Shown: piece by piece, positions 13,216 through 21,067 of the stretch
Numbering within the stretch: position 1 is the first letter of the stretch
Layout of the letters: every line of letters begins with the position of its first letter
Source: a virus
Reading direction: 5' to 3' (one strand)
IMG/VR virus record: IMGVR_UViG_3300033064_003691
Span: 1 to 32,485 of that record
Length of the DNA: 32,485 nt
Notes under the pieces: model-generated
Seen by the model: only the letters and a program-made list of their open reading frames with translations
The model's database searches: none
What the model was told of the DNA's origin: nothing
Position numbers and translations under genes: made by a program

Positions 13216-14090
13216 ATAGGGCGGTTGAAAGCCCGTCTAATAATGCCGACGCCGGGGCCGGCCGGGCGGCGGCTTTTGATGCATTGGGCAAGGCGGTCGC
13301 GGCGGCCGGCAAGGCCCAGGCGCAGATCGAGGCGGATATCTATCATAAGGCCCTGTTGGCGGCGGTCGTCGCGGGCCGGCCGGGTCGGGATTTGACGGCG
13401 GGTTTCGCGCCGCTGATCAAGCCGTTGGGCCTGGGCCTGGCCCGCGTCGAAGGGGTGCGGGTGTCGGGCCGGGCCGGGTTGTGGCAGCCGGTCGATGGTG
13501 GGGTTGGAATGGGTGTCGGTTCTGGTATTGGTGGGCGCCTGGCCCTGATTATCCCGGCGCGGGTCTATGAAATTTTTAACGTCCCGGCGGATGATTGGCA
13601 GCCCGCGCGGTCCTTCGCCGTGCCGACCGTCATTGACCTGGTCGCCGTCGATCCCGCCGCGCCAATGCGCCACGCCCTGCGCTTTGGCGTGGCGGATTGT
13701 TTGGGCGCGCTGGATCCCGCCAGCCGCGAGGCGCGCCTGTTCTCGACGCCGATCGCCTGGTTGCGCGGCGCATTGGCGTGGCAGTGGGCCGAGACGGGGC
13801 GGGTGGCCGAGGCCGAGGCGGCGGCCCGCGCGGCCGGCGCGGATCCCGATGCCGATCCTAATGCCCGTGCCGTGCCGCCGGGCCGGCACGGCCTGTGCGT
13901 GCTGCGCCCGGAAACGGCGAAGTGGCCGGCGCTGTTGTCTGGCAAGACGCAAATCTGGTGCGACCGGCCGGCCTATGGCGCGGCGATCACCGCGCGGCTG
14001 AAAGCCGACCGCAAGCGCGAGGCTGGGCGGCTGCCCAGGATTTTGACGGGCCGGGGTGCGGCGCAAAACCGAGGGGCGGGTGCGGTATGA
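13212..14090 (+). CDS. hypothetical replication-region protein
   Basis: A 292-residue protein directly upstream of the SF3 helicase and coupled to it by an ATGA overlap. Residues about 110-215 contain RLALIIPARVYEIFNVPADD and TVIDLVAVDPAAPMRHALRF. A later GRHGLCVLRPETAKWPALLS and CDRPAYGAAITARLKADRK end the ordered part. Similar unknown proteins are found beside D5-type helicases. Because the helicase here lacks a primase domain, this protein is a candidate primase or primase partner, but no primase motif can be pointed to. A Gly/Val-rich insertion occurs near residues 98-108. Confidence 0.65.
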   Translation: MNRAVESPSNNADAGAGRAAAFDALGKAVAAAGKAQAQIEADIYHKALLAAVVAGRPGRDLTAGFAPLIKPLGLGLARVEGVRVSGRAGLWQPVDGGVGMGVGSGIGGRLALIIPARVYEIFNVPADDWQPARSFAVPTVIDLVAVDPAAPMRHALRFGVADCLGALDPASREARLFSTPIAWLRGALAWQWAETGRVAEAEAAARAAGADPDADPNARAVPPGRHGLCVLRPETAKWPALLSGKTQIWCDRPAYGAAITARLKADRKREAGRLPRILTGRGAAQNRGAGAV

Positions 14091-15463
14091 GCAATAATTA
14101 TTTCGGCGAGGAACTGGCCGGCGAATTCGGCGACCCGCCCGATACGGCGCCGCGCGAGCCGCCGGTCACCAGGATTGTCGAGGCCATGTTAAAGGCGACG
14201 GCGTTCAAACGGGACCGGCCGGGCAATGTCTATCGCTTTACCGGCAAGTGGTGGGAGGAATTGTCGGCCGCCGATCTGGATCACCTGGCCTTTGCGGCCG
14301 ACACGAAAAACACCTCGGCGCACCGGCGCAGCGAAATCGTCAAGCTGTTGGGCGTGCGCGCCCATGACATGGTTTTCGAGTTCGGCGGCGTGGCGTCGTC
14401 CGAAGTGGCGTTCGAGAACGGCGTTCTGGACGTGCTGACCGGGCGCCTGCGCCCGCACCGGGCCGAGGACTATCTGGAAAGCGTGCTGCCCTGGGAATGG
14501 GATGGCAAGGCGATCTGTCCGGTCTGGCTTTCAACCCTGGCGACATTCTTTGGCGAGGAATGCAGCGACGGCCGGCACGATGCCTTGCAGGAATTCGCCG
14601 GCTATATCAGCCTGTCGACCAACCGTTTCAAAAAGGCGCTGTTGCTGATCGGCGATGGTGATACGGGCAAGAGCCTGATTACCGATATCTTCACGGCCAT
14701 GGTGGGGGCTGATCGCACCAGCCAGCTATCGTTGGAGCATATGGACGATCCGACCCTGCGCGGGGTGATCAAGGGCGCGCGGCTGAATGTGGCCTCCGAA
14801 GTTTCCAGCCGGGCGCCGATTTCCGATGCGGGCTTTAAGGCCCTGATCGCCGGTGATCTGGTGTTGATTAACCGCAAGTACCGGCCGGCGGAAATGTACC
14901 GGTCCATGGCCAAGCATGTCTTTGCCGCCAATTCGCTGCCGCCCATGCGGGGGAAGGCGGCGGAAGTATTGAGCCGCTTTGTCATGCTGCCCATGGACCG
15001 GGTGATCGTACCCAGGGATCAGGACCCGAACCTGGCCGACAAGCTGCGGGCGGAAATGCCGGGCATCATGGCCTGGGCGATCGCCGGCGCCCGGCGTTTG
15101 TTGGAGGCCCAGGGGCGGTTCACCGTCATTACATCGAGCGCAGATGTGCTGGAAGACTGGAAGGCCGAAGTGAACCCGATGGTCGATTTCAATTTGGAAT
15201 GGATGGTGCGGTCCCAGCACGAATTCGTTTCGTTTGAGGAAATCGCCGAACGGCTGCGCAAGAAAATGCACCATCAAATAAGCACCCGGCAGGTGGGCAA
15301 GTGGTGCCGGGCCATCGGCCTGGAAACCGATACCAAGCGGGTAAGGGCGGATGGGCGCACCGTCAAGGCGGTGATCGGCTGGGTGATCGCGGGCAGCCCT
15401 GTTGCGCTGTCGATCGGGGCGTTCGATGGCGAGGAAACGCCGCCCGATATTGACAAAATCTAG
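14087..15463 (+). CDS. SF3 (D5-type) phage replicative helicase
   Basis: A 458-residue protein. Residues about 25-165 are a D5 N-terminal-like region (FKRDRPGNVYRFTGKWWEEL; SEVAFENGVLDVLTGRLRPH). The SF3 ATPase follows: Walker A GDGDTGKS near 188-195, a Walker B-like region RLNVASEV near 236-243, and the sensor Asn in HVFAANSLPPMRG near 285. The C-terminal region about 375-440 includes a winged-helix-like FVSFEEIAERLRKKMHHQIS. Family members unwind DNA during phage or plasmid replication as hexamers. No primase motif is present N-terminally, so priming must come from elsewhere. The repeat array at 15498-15730 begins 35 bases after its stop, as expected for a helicase and its origin. Confidence 0.9.
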   Translation: MSNNYFGEELAGEFGDPPDTAPREPPVTRIVEAMLKATAFKRDRPGNVYRFTGKWWEELSAADLDHLAFAADTKNTSAHRRSEIVKLLGVRAHDMVFEFGGVASSEVAFENGVLDVLTGRLRPHRAEDYLESVLPWEWDGKAICPVWLSTLATFFGEECSDGRHDALQEFAGYISLSTNRFKKALLLIGDGDTGKSLITDIFTAMVGADRTSQLSLEHMDDPTLRGVIKGARLNVASEVSSRAPISDAGFKALIAGDLVLINRKYRPAEMYRSMAKHVFAANSLPPMRGKAAEVLSRFVMLPMDRVIVPRDQDPNLADKLRAEMPGIMAWAIAGARRLLEAQGRFTVITSSADVLEDWKAEVNPMVDFNLEWMVRSQHEFVSFEEIAERLRKKMHHQISTRQVGKWCRAIGLETDTKRVRADGRTVKAVIGWVIAGSPVALSIGAFDGEETPPDIDKI

Positions 15464-15497
15464 CCTTCGGGTGGGCCGGTTGGCCGCCTGATCGGGC

Positions 15498-15730
15498 GTT
15501 ACCGAAGGGGATTTCGTGTTACCGGGTTCGGTAACGCGGCGCAAGATTGTTTCAAGATGTTACCGAAGCCGGTAACAGGCGCGGCCTTCGGTAACGGGCG
15601 ATTGTCGTGGCGGATCAAGGGCTTGGCAACATTGTTACCGTGTTACCAGAATTGTCTTATTTGTTTACTAGAGAAAGGGGTAAGGGGTGGGAATAGAGAA
15701 GAATAAAGGGCGCTTCGGAAACACGGTAAC
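15498..15730. repeat. GTTACC/GGTAAC iteron array, candidate replication origin
   Basis: Nine copies of GTTACC or its complement GGTAAC lie in 233 bases. They start at 15498, 15518, 15530, 15559, 15571, 15590, 15634, 15642 and 15725. Two pairs form 18-bp palindromes (15518-15535 and 15559-15576) that match each other, in opposite orientation, at all but one position of GTTACCGAASCCGGTAAC. Single sites at 15498 and 15590 extend to GTTACCGAAGG on opposite strands. The array follows the SF3 helicase gene, is gene-free up to 15686, and its last copy lies inside the next gene. An origin is favoured; a multi-site operator or packaging site is possible. Confidence 0.7.
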
Positions 15731-16319
15731 AGCCCGTGGTGGTGTGCGCGAGGCCGTCGATATCGAGCGGCTGTTGCATTGGGTTTATGCCATGCAGAAG
15801 CCGCACTATGGCGGCCGCATGGGTGGCGGCGGTGGCGGCTATGACGGCTTGGCGGCCTTGGGCACCAGGGTCGACGGGACCGGCGCCGGCGTCTGGCGCT
15901 GCGACGAAGACGCCGAAACACTCCATGCCATGGTCGACCGCCTACCCGATCCGTTGTTGATCCGCCGTCATGCCGAAGTCGGCGGCCATCCCGATTGGAA
16001 GCCGGGCGCTTGGCATCGGGTCGTGCCGATGTGGCGCACGCCGCCCGCCGACGCGGCGCCGGGGCAAAAGCCGCGCCCGGTGATGGAATACAATGAGCGC
16101 AAGCATCCGGTCGTGTGTTTGTTGCGCGAGGTCGATCCGCCGGAATATACCGCCATGGCTCGCGCCACCTATGGCCAATGGCACGGCGCCCTGACCACGT
16201 TGGTTCAGCGTTGCGCCAAGACGCCGCTGCGTCGCTTCGATGCAGTCGGACCTGTCGCGCCCGCTGCGCCCTGGCTGTCCCCTCGAAAAAGGGTGTTGCG
16301 TGATTTATCAATAACTTAG
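15687..16319 (+). CDS. hypothetical phage protein
   Basis: A 210-residue protein starting at GTG, with AAGGGG just upstream. It contains VDIERLLHWVYAMQKPHYGG, a Gly-rich RMGGGGGGYDGLAALG loop and EYNERKHPVVCLLREVDPPE. No recognised family. It sits between the iteron array and the terminase genes, a position where many phages encode a late regulator, nuclease or HNH protein, but no such motif is seen. The last GGTAAC of the array is in its codons 13-15. A terminator-like hairpin lies about 80 bases after its stop. Confidence 0.65.
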   Translation: MGIEKNKGRFGNTVTARGGVREAVDIERLLHWVYAMQKPHYGGRMGGGGGGYDGLAALGTRVDGTGAGVWRCDEDAETLHAMVDRLPDPLLIRRHAEVGGHPDWKPGAWHRVVPMWRTPPADAAPGQKPRPVMEYNERKHPVVCLLREVDPPEYTAMARATYGQWHGALTTLVQRCAKTPLRRFDAVGPVAPAAPWLSPRKRVLRDLSIT

Positions 16320-16580
16320 GCCGTGGGTGTCAGGTGACGATTTGCAGGGCCTGCGAAAATCATCTAACCGAAAGGCACAGTCTGGATTTGCTGCGAATTG
16401 GAACCGCCGACGGGAAACCGCCGGCGGTTTTCGTTTGCGCGTCCCAAAATTTCGCGCGGGTCCCTCTGACGATCTATCGAAAGCCTAACGGTAGCGCAGC
16501 GTGCGGCGTGATTTTTTTTCGGGTTTCGAGATTGTTGGCGGGTTGTTGTTGTTGTTGTCATTTGCAGGGAAGGGCAGGCC
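16320..16580. other. gene-free gap before terminase; candidate cos/late promoter region
   Basis: This 261-base gap contains the terminator hairpin, an eight-T run (near 16512-16519) and a run of GTT triplets (near 16542-16557). Lambda-family phages place cos just before the small terminase gene. That suggests the packaging site lies here, but no cohesive-end sequence can be identified by eye. A weak frame (16334-16687) is a shadow. Confidence 0.35.
16402..16435 (+). terminator. likely intrinsic terminator before the late genes
   Basis: AACCGCCG (16402-16409) pairs with CGGCGGTT (16422-16429) and is followed by TTCGTTT. It would end the early rightward transcript, separating it from the terminase and head operon. 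Confidence 0.5.
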
Positions 16581-17165
16581 ATGATCGACGTAAGCGATGC
16601 GGCGCCCGGCGCCTTGACTGTCAACCTGACCGAGGCCGCCCGCCTGTTGGGAATTTCCGTGCCGGCCTTCAAGGGCTGGCTGGATAAATACGACGATCTG
16701 CCGGTGCGCTTGCTCGGCACCAATGGCCAGCCCTACGAATTCGACGCGCAGGAATTGGCGGCCTGGCACCAGACCAAAAAAGCGACCCTGGCGGCGGCGG
16801 CCCTGGATCGCGGGGCCGAGATCGACCAGTGGCGGCTTAATCTGTTTGGGGTCGAGGCCCAGGCCGAGGCGAGCGGCCGCTCGGCCAAGGAATTGTTAGA
16901 GGAAATCCAGACCCAGAATGCGATCGACAACCTGGCCCTTCGGCGCGGCGAACTGGTGCGCGCCGCCGAGGTGCGGGATTGTGTCGAGGGTGCTTTCGTC
17001 ACGCTGCGCGCCACGGTGATGGATATCCCCGACGCGGTCGCCCGCGAACTGGACCTGGATCGCGCCGACCGTGAAATAATCCGCGCAGTCTGCCGGGCCG
17101 CCCTGGCCTCGGCCTCGATCACCCTGGCCAGCCTGGCCGACGACAATCAATCGGTGGCAGCGTGA
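16581..17165 (+). CDS. terminase small subunit, Nu1-like
   Basis: A 194-residue protein. The N-terminal winged HTH reads LTVNLTEAARLLGISVPAFK and is followed by a wing with YEFDAQELAAWH; this is the Nu1/DNA-packaging arrangement. The central part is helical and ends in REIIRAVCRAALASASITLA. It should recognise the packaging site and recruit the large subunit. The start has AGGGAAGGGC upstream. Its stop shares a base with the ATG of the large subunit (TGATG). Confidence 0.85.
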   Translation: MIDVSDAAPGALTVNLTEAARLLGISVPAFKGWLDKYDDLPVRLLGTNGQPYEFDAQELAAWHQTKKATLAAAALDRGAEIDQWRLNLFGVEAQAEASGRSAKELLEEIQTQNAIDNLALRRGELVRAAEVRDCVEGAFVTLRATVMDIPDAVARELDLDRADREIIRAVCRAALASASITLASLADDNQSVAA

Positions 17166-19222
17166 TGGACCTGCAAGGCCTGCAAATTGGCGGCTACGCG
17201 CCGGCGGCCGGGATCTTCGCCGAGGCGGCGGCGCTGATCGAGGCGCCCGACGATATCGCCCTGACAACCTGGGCCGAGGATAACCGGCGCCTGGATAACG
17301 CGGGCGGCGGCAGATCCGGGCCATTCAATTTTGACGAAACGCCATATTTGCGCGAGCCGCAAGACTTGCTGGCATCGACGGCGATTTTTACGGCTATCGT
17401 TTTGATGGGCGGGGCGCAATCGGGAAAAACGGAAGTGATCTTGAACTGGATCGGCCATACGGTCGCTGTGGATCCTGCCGATATGCTGATCTTGCATCCC
17501 GACAAGGAACTGGTGCGCGAGTTCATGGTCGCCCGGCTGGGCAAAATGTTGGCACATACCGACGGCCTGCCGCGCACCCAGGTCGACAATGTTTTCGAAA
17601 AGCGGTTTCGCGGCGCCTCGATCTATGGCGTCTGGCCGGTCGGTTCGCAATTGCGGCAACGTCCGATCCCGCGCTGGGTGATCGATGATCTTGACAACGT
17701 GCCCGAGGATATCGAGAAGCAAGGCAGCGCCAAGGGCCTGTTGATCGGCCGGCAAACCACATTCGAGGGCCGCGATAAATCCTTGATGGCGTCGTCGCCG
17801 TCCCTGGGGAAAACGCGCGGCATCGAGGCCGAATATATGGCCGGGACGCGCAAGGTCTGGCATTGGCCCTGCCCGTCATGCGGCGAATATTTCGCGCCGG
17901 CCTGGGGCCAGGTTCACGTCGAAAGCGATGCCGGCGAATTGATCCCGGTCGAGGAAGCGGCAATTACGTCGGCGCGCGGCCAGGCCACGGCGGCGCTGGT
18001 CTGCCCGGCAAACGGTTGCGTCATTGCCGGCCGGCATAAACGCGCCATGAACCGGGCCGGCGTTTGGGTTGGCCCGCTGCAAACGGTCGCCGACGATGGC
18101 ACCGTCAGTGGCCCGGAAATCGAAACGGCTGTCGCCTCTTATCACCTGCATGGCCTGATCGGTTTGTCGTCATGGGGCCGGCTGGTCAAGATTTACCTGG
18201 ACGCCTGGGAGAAATGGCAAAACTTTCAGGACGAAAGCGAACTGCGCACCTTCACCAATACGGGCCTGGGCCAGAATTACCAAGCGCGGGTCGGTGACGG
18301 CGACCGGGTCGAGGCCGATGCCTTGGTCGCGCGGGCCGCAACGGCCGGCTATGTCCTGAAAACCGTGCCGCCCTGGGCGGTCTGCCTGACGGCGGCGGTG
18401 GATATCCAGGGCAATCGGTTCGAGGTTTTGGTTACGGCCTGGGGTGTCGGCTTTGAAAGCGCCGTGGTGGACCGTTTCGCCATTCTGTCGCTTGACGATG
18501 GCGTCACGGCGATCAATCCCGGCCGTCATGCGGAACACTGGGGCCAGATTTTGCAAAAGGTGATCTGGCGCCGCTATCCCCTGGCCGGCGATGCCCGGCG
18601 ATCGATGCCGATATTGAACACGGCGATCGATACGGGCGGCGTCGAGGGCGTGACAAATAACGCCTTTCAGTTCTGGCATACGGCGATCGGCGCCGGCGTG
18701 CCAGTAACGGCGATTACACTGGTTAAGGGCGGCAGCAATCCCAAGGGCCGGCTATTGCCGCCGCCGACGATCGACGCCAAAAGGAAAATGCCGGGCTTTC
18801 CCGATCCTGAATTATTTCTCCCGAATGTGAACCGGGTAAAAGATATCCTCGCCGCCCGCCTGGCACTGCCCGACCTGGGGCCGGGCTTTGTGCATTTGCC
18901 GGCCGATATGGATGCCGGCCACGTCGCCGAGATCACCGCCGAAAATAAGGTCAACGGGATCTGGGAAAAAACCGGCTTCGGCGCAAACGAAACCTGGGAT
19001 TTGCTGGTTTATAACCTGGTCGCCTTGATGCGCCACGGCACCACCGATGGCAGCCTGGCCTGGGTGCCGGCCTGGGCGCGGCCGGAACAAAGGCCGGCCA
19101 CGGATCCCGCGATCGATGCCGCGACCGATCCCGCGATTGCGCCGGCGGCCGGTCCCGCGCCTGTCCAGGCGCCGGCGAACGCCGTTCGCCCACCGCAAAC
19201 CATTATGCGAAGGGATTTTTAG
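17165..19222 (+). CDS. terminase large subunit (gpA family)
   Basis: A 685-residue protein. The Walker A motif is GGAQSGKT at residues 82-89. An acidic Walker B-like WVIDDLD lies near 170-176, and a cysteine pair CPSCGEYF near 236-243 is also typical of GpA-type terminases. The C-terminal nuclease-like part includes VDIQGNRFEVLVTAWGVG near 410-427. The C-terminus is a Pro/Ala-rich tail. It powers DNA packaging into the prohead and cuts concatemers. The ATG at 17165 is preferred; the GTG at 17162 would add one residue. A 17-bp palindrome lies within the tail-coding part (19174-19190). Confidence 0.95.
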   Translation: MDLQGLQIGGYAPAAGIFAEAAALIEAPDDIALTTWAEDNRRLDNAGGGRSGPFNFDETPYLREPQDLLASTAIFTAIVLMGGAQSGKTEVILNWIGHTVAVDPADMLILHPDKELVREFMVARLGKMLAHTDGLPRTQVDNVFEKRFRGASIYGVWPVGSQLRQRPIPRWVIDDLDNVPEDIEKQGSAKGLLIGRQTTFEGRDKSLMASSPSLGKTRGIEAEYMAGTRKVWHWPCPSCGEYFAPAWGQVHVESDAGELIPVEEAAITSARGQATAALVCPANGCVIAGRHKRAMNRAGVWVGPLQTVADDGTVSGPEIETAVASYHLHGLIGLSSWGRLVKIYLDAWEKWQNFQDESELRTFTNTGLGQNYQARVGDGDRVEADALVARAATAGYVLKTVPPWAVCLTAAVDIQGNRFEVLVTAWGVGFESAVVDRFAILSLDDGVTAINPGRHAEHWGQILQKVIWRRYPLAGDARRSMPILNTAIDTGGVEGVTNNAFQFWHTAIGAGVPVTAITLVKGGSNPKGRLLPPPTIDAKRKMPGFPDPELFLPNVNRVKDILAARLALPDLGPGFVHLPADMDAGHVAEITAENKVNGIWEKTGFGANETWDLLVYNLVALMRHGTTDGSLAWVPAWARPEQRPATDPAIDAATDPAIAPAAGPAPVQAPANAVRPPQTIMRRDF
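19174..19190. repeat. 17-bp palindrome GGCGAACGCCGTTCGCC, copy 2
   Basis: Seven-base perfect arms, in the sequence for the Pro/Ala-rich tail of the large terminase. It differs from copies 1 and 3 only at the centre base, so it equals the reverse complement of those copies. Confidence 0.6.
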
Positions 19223-19223
19223 C

Positions 19224-19442
19224 ATGGCCCTAACGCTTGCCATTTCCGAGGCGCAATTAGATTTGTGGGTGGCCGCCTCGACGGCGGTCGCGGCCAATCA
19301 AAGTTATACAATTGGCGACCGCGCATTGACCCGCGCTGATGCCAAAGAGGTCCGCGAAATGATCGTATTTTGGCAGGGCCAATGCCTGGCCCAAGGCGGG
19401 TCGACGACGCCGTCGGCGCGCCTCGCGGTGGTGATGGAATGA
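19224..19442 (+). CDS. small head protein (gpW / DUF6148-like)
   Basis: A 72-residue protein. LTLAISEAQLDLWVAASTAV and YTIGDRALTRADAKEVREMI give the two-helix plus hairpin pattern of gpW/DUF6148 proteins, which lie between terminase and portal genes and help complete the head. The start is one base after the terminase stop; no ribosome-binding site is better than AAGGGA 8-13 bases upstream. Its stop overlaps the portal start (ATGA). Confidence 0.75.
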   Translation: MALTLAISEAQLDLWVAASTAVAANQSYTIGDRALTRADAKEVREMIVFWQGQCLAQGGSTTPSARLAVVME

Positions 19443-21067
19443 GCCAGCGCAGTTTGTTTGATCGCGCCGCGTTGGCAATTTCGCCGCGCTGGGCCGCCCG
19501 GCGTGCCGCCGATCGCCTGGCCTATGACGCTGTGTATTCCGCCGCCGCCGGTTATAGCGGCGGCCGGTCGGATCGCCGGCCGACGTTTAACTGGCGCCCT
19601 GGCGGTGGATCCGCCGACGCCAATATCATGCCGACCTTGGAGAGTTTGCGCGGCCGGGCGCGGGATGCGTCACGCAATGCCCCGATCGCAACGGCGGCCC
19701 TGGGCCGAAATGTTACGTTCGTGGTTGGCGACGGTTTGCGCGCGCAACCGCAAATCGATCGCGAGGTGGTCGGCCTGGATCCCACCGCCGCCGGGAAATG
19801 GGAATTATCGGCCGGCCGCGCCTGGCGCTTATGGGCTGAAAGTGACGCCTGCGATGCGTCGCGATCGCTCGATTTTGCCGGCTTGCAGGAATTGGTTTAT
19901 CGGGCCGCGCTCGATAGCGGCGACGTTTTTGTCGTGCTGCGCGATGTAAAGCGGCCCGGCTGGCCTTATGGCCTGGCCTTGCAGGTATTCGAGGCCGACC
20001 AGGTCAGCAATCCCAACGGCCAGCGCGACGGCACCGAATTGAAAAGCGGCAATAAAATCGTCGGCGGCGTCGAGCTGGACGAATATGGCGCGGCGGTGGC
20101 GTATCATTTCCAAAATGTGCATCCTGGCAACGTGGCCGGGCGTGCGGATCGGACGTGGTCGCGGGTGCCAACCTGGTCGCCCGAATTGGGCCGGCGCCAG
20201 GTGTTGCACCTGTATGACAAATTGCGGCCCGGCCAGACGCGCGGCGTCCCTTTCATGGCGCCGGTGGTCGAGCAATTAAAGCAATTGACCAGCTATTCGG
20301 AGGCTGAATTAACGGCCGCCGTGATTTCGGCCATGATTGCAATTGTTCACAAGGGATCCGGCACGCCGTTACCTAACGTGGATCCCAACAATAACCTGGC
20401 CCCGGCTGGGCCGGCCCGCGAATACAAAATGGCGCCGGGCGTGGTTCTGGATCTGGGCAAGGAAGACGAAGTCACCTCGCTAAACATGGGCCGGCCCAAT
20501 CCCGAATTTGATCCATTCTATACCGCCGTGGTCGGTCAGATCGCCGCCGCGATCGATATCCCCAGGGAAGTTTTATTAATGCACTTTGTGGCCAGCTATT
20601 CGGCCAGCCGTGCGGCCCTGGAAATGATGGCGCAATTCGTCCGTCGCCGGCGGTCCTGGTTGACCCGTCGCTTTTGCGCGCCGGTCTATGGCGCCTTGAT
20701 TACCGAGGCGATCGCGGCCAATCACCTGGCCGCGCCGGGATTGTTCGAGGATGCCATGGTTCGCCAGGCCTGGCTTGGCTGCGCCTGGATCGGCCCGAAA
20801 CAAATGTCGCTCGATCCCATGAAGGAAAACAAGGCCGACGAAATCGCCGTCGCCCATGGCTGGAAAACCGACCAGGAAGTCACGGCGGAAAAAACCGGCG
20901 GCGATTGGGACCGCAACATTGGCCGCCGCAAACAGGAAATTGCCCTGGCTGCCGACGCCGAGGGTATGGGCCACAACGGCGGCCCGGCCCTGGATCCCGA
21001 AGATAACAACGACTTGCCCGGTCCCGACTTAGAAGACGCCTTGCAAAAATTGGAGGATCAGCAATGA
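19439..21067 (+). CDS. portal protein, lambda family
   Basis: A 542-residue protein. Lambda-type portal features include RARDASRNAPIATAALGRNV, IVGDGL-like VVGDGLRAQP, a central FEADQVSNPN region and IDIPREVLLMHFVASYSASR near the channel helix. It forms the dodecameric channel through which DNA enters and to which the tail attaches. Length and order (terminase, gpW-like, portal, protease) match the lambda family. It overlaps both neighbours by four bases. The C-terminal 40 residues are acidic and low-complexity. Confidence 0.94.
   Translation: MSQRSLFDRAALAISPRWAARRAADRLAYDAVYSAAAGYSGGRSDRRPTFNWRPGGGSADANIMPTLESLRGRARDASRNAPIATAALGRNVTFVVGDGLRAQPQIDREVVGLDPTAAGKWELSAGRAWRLWAESDACDASRSLDFAGLQELVYRAALDSGDVFVVLRDVKRPGWPYGLALQVFEADQVSNPNGQRDGTELKSGNKIVGGVELDEYGAAVAYHFQNVHPGNVAGRADRTWSRVPTWSPELGRRQVLHLYDKLRPGQTRGVPFMAPVVEQLKQLTSYSEAELTAAVISAMIAIVHKGSGTPLPNVDPNNNLAPAGPAREYKMAPGVVLDLGKEDEVTSLNMGRPNPEFDPFYTAVVGQIAAAIDIPREVLLMHFVASYSASRAALEMMAQFVRRRRSWLTRRFCAPVYGALITEAIAANHLAAPGLFEDAMVRQAWLGCAWIGPKQMSLDPMKENKADEIAVAHGWKTDQEVTAEKTGGDWDRNIGRRKQEIALAADAEGMGHNGGPALDPEDNNDLPGPDLEDALQKLEDQQ

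Noticed and set aside
13068-14066. Minus-strand frame of 332 codons
   Set aside because: Arg/Gln/Pro-rich antisense of the replication-region gene, which is tied to its neighbours by ATGA overlaps.
16334-16687. Plus-strand frame in the gap before terminase
   Set aside because: Passes through the terminator hairpin, contains a run of cysteines from GTT repeats, and its 3' part shadows the small terminase gene.
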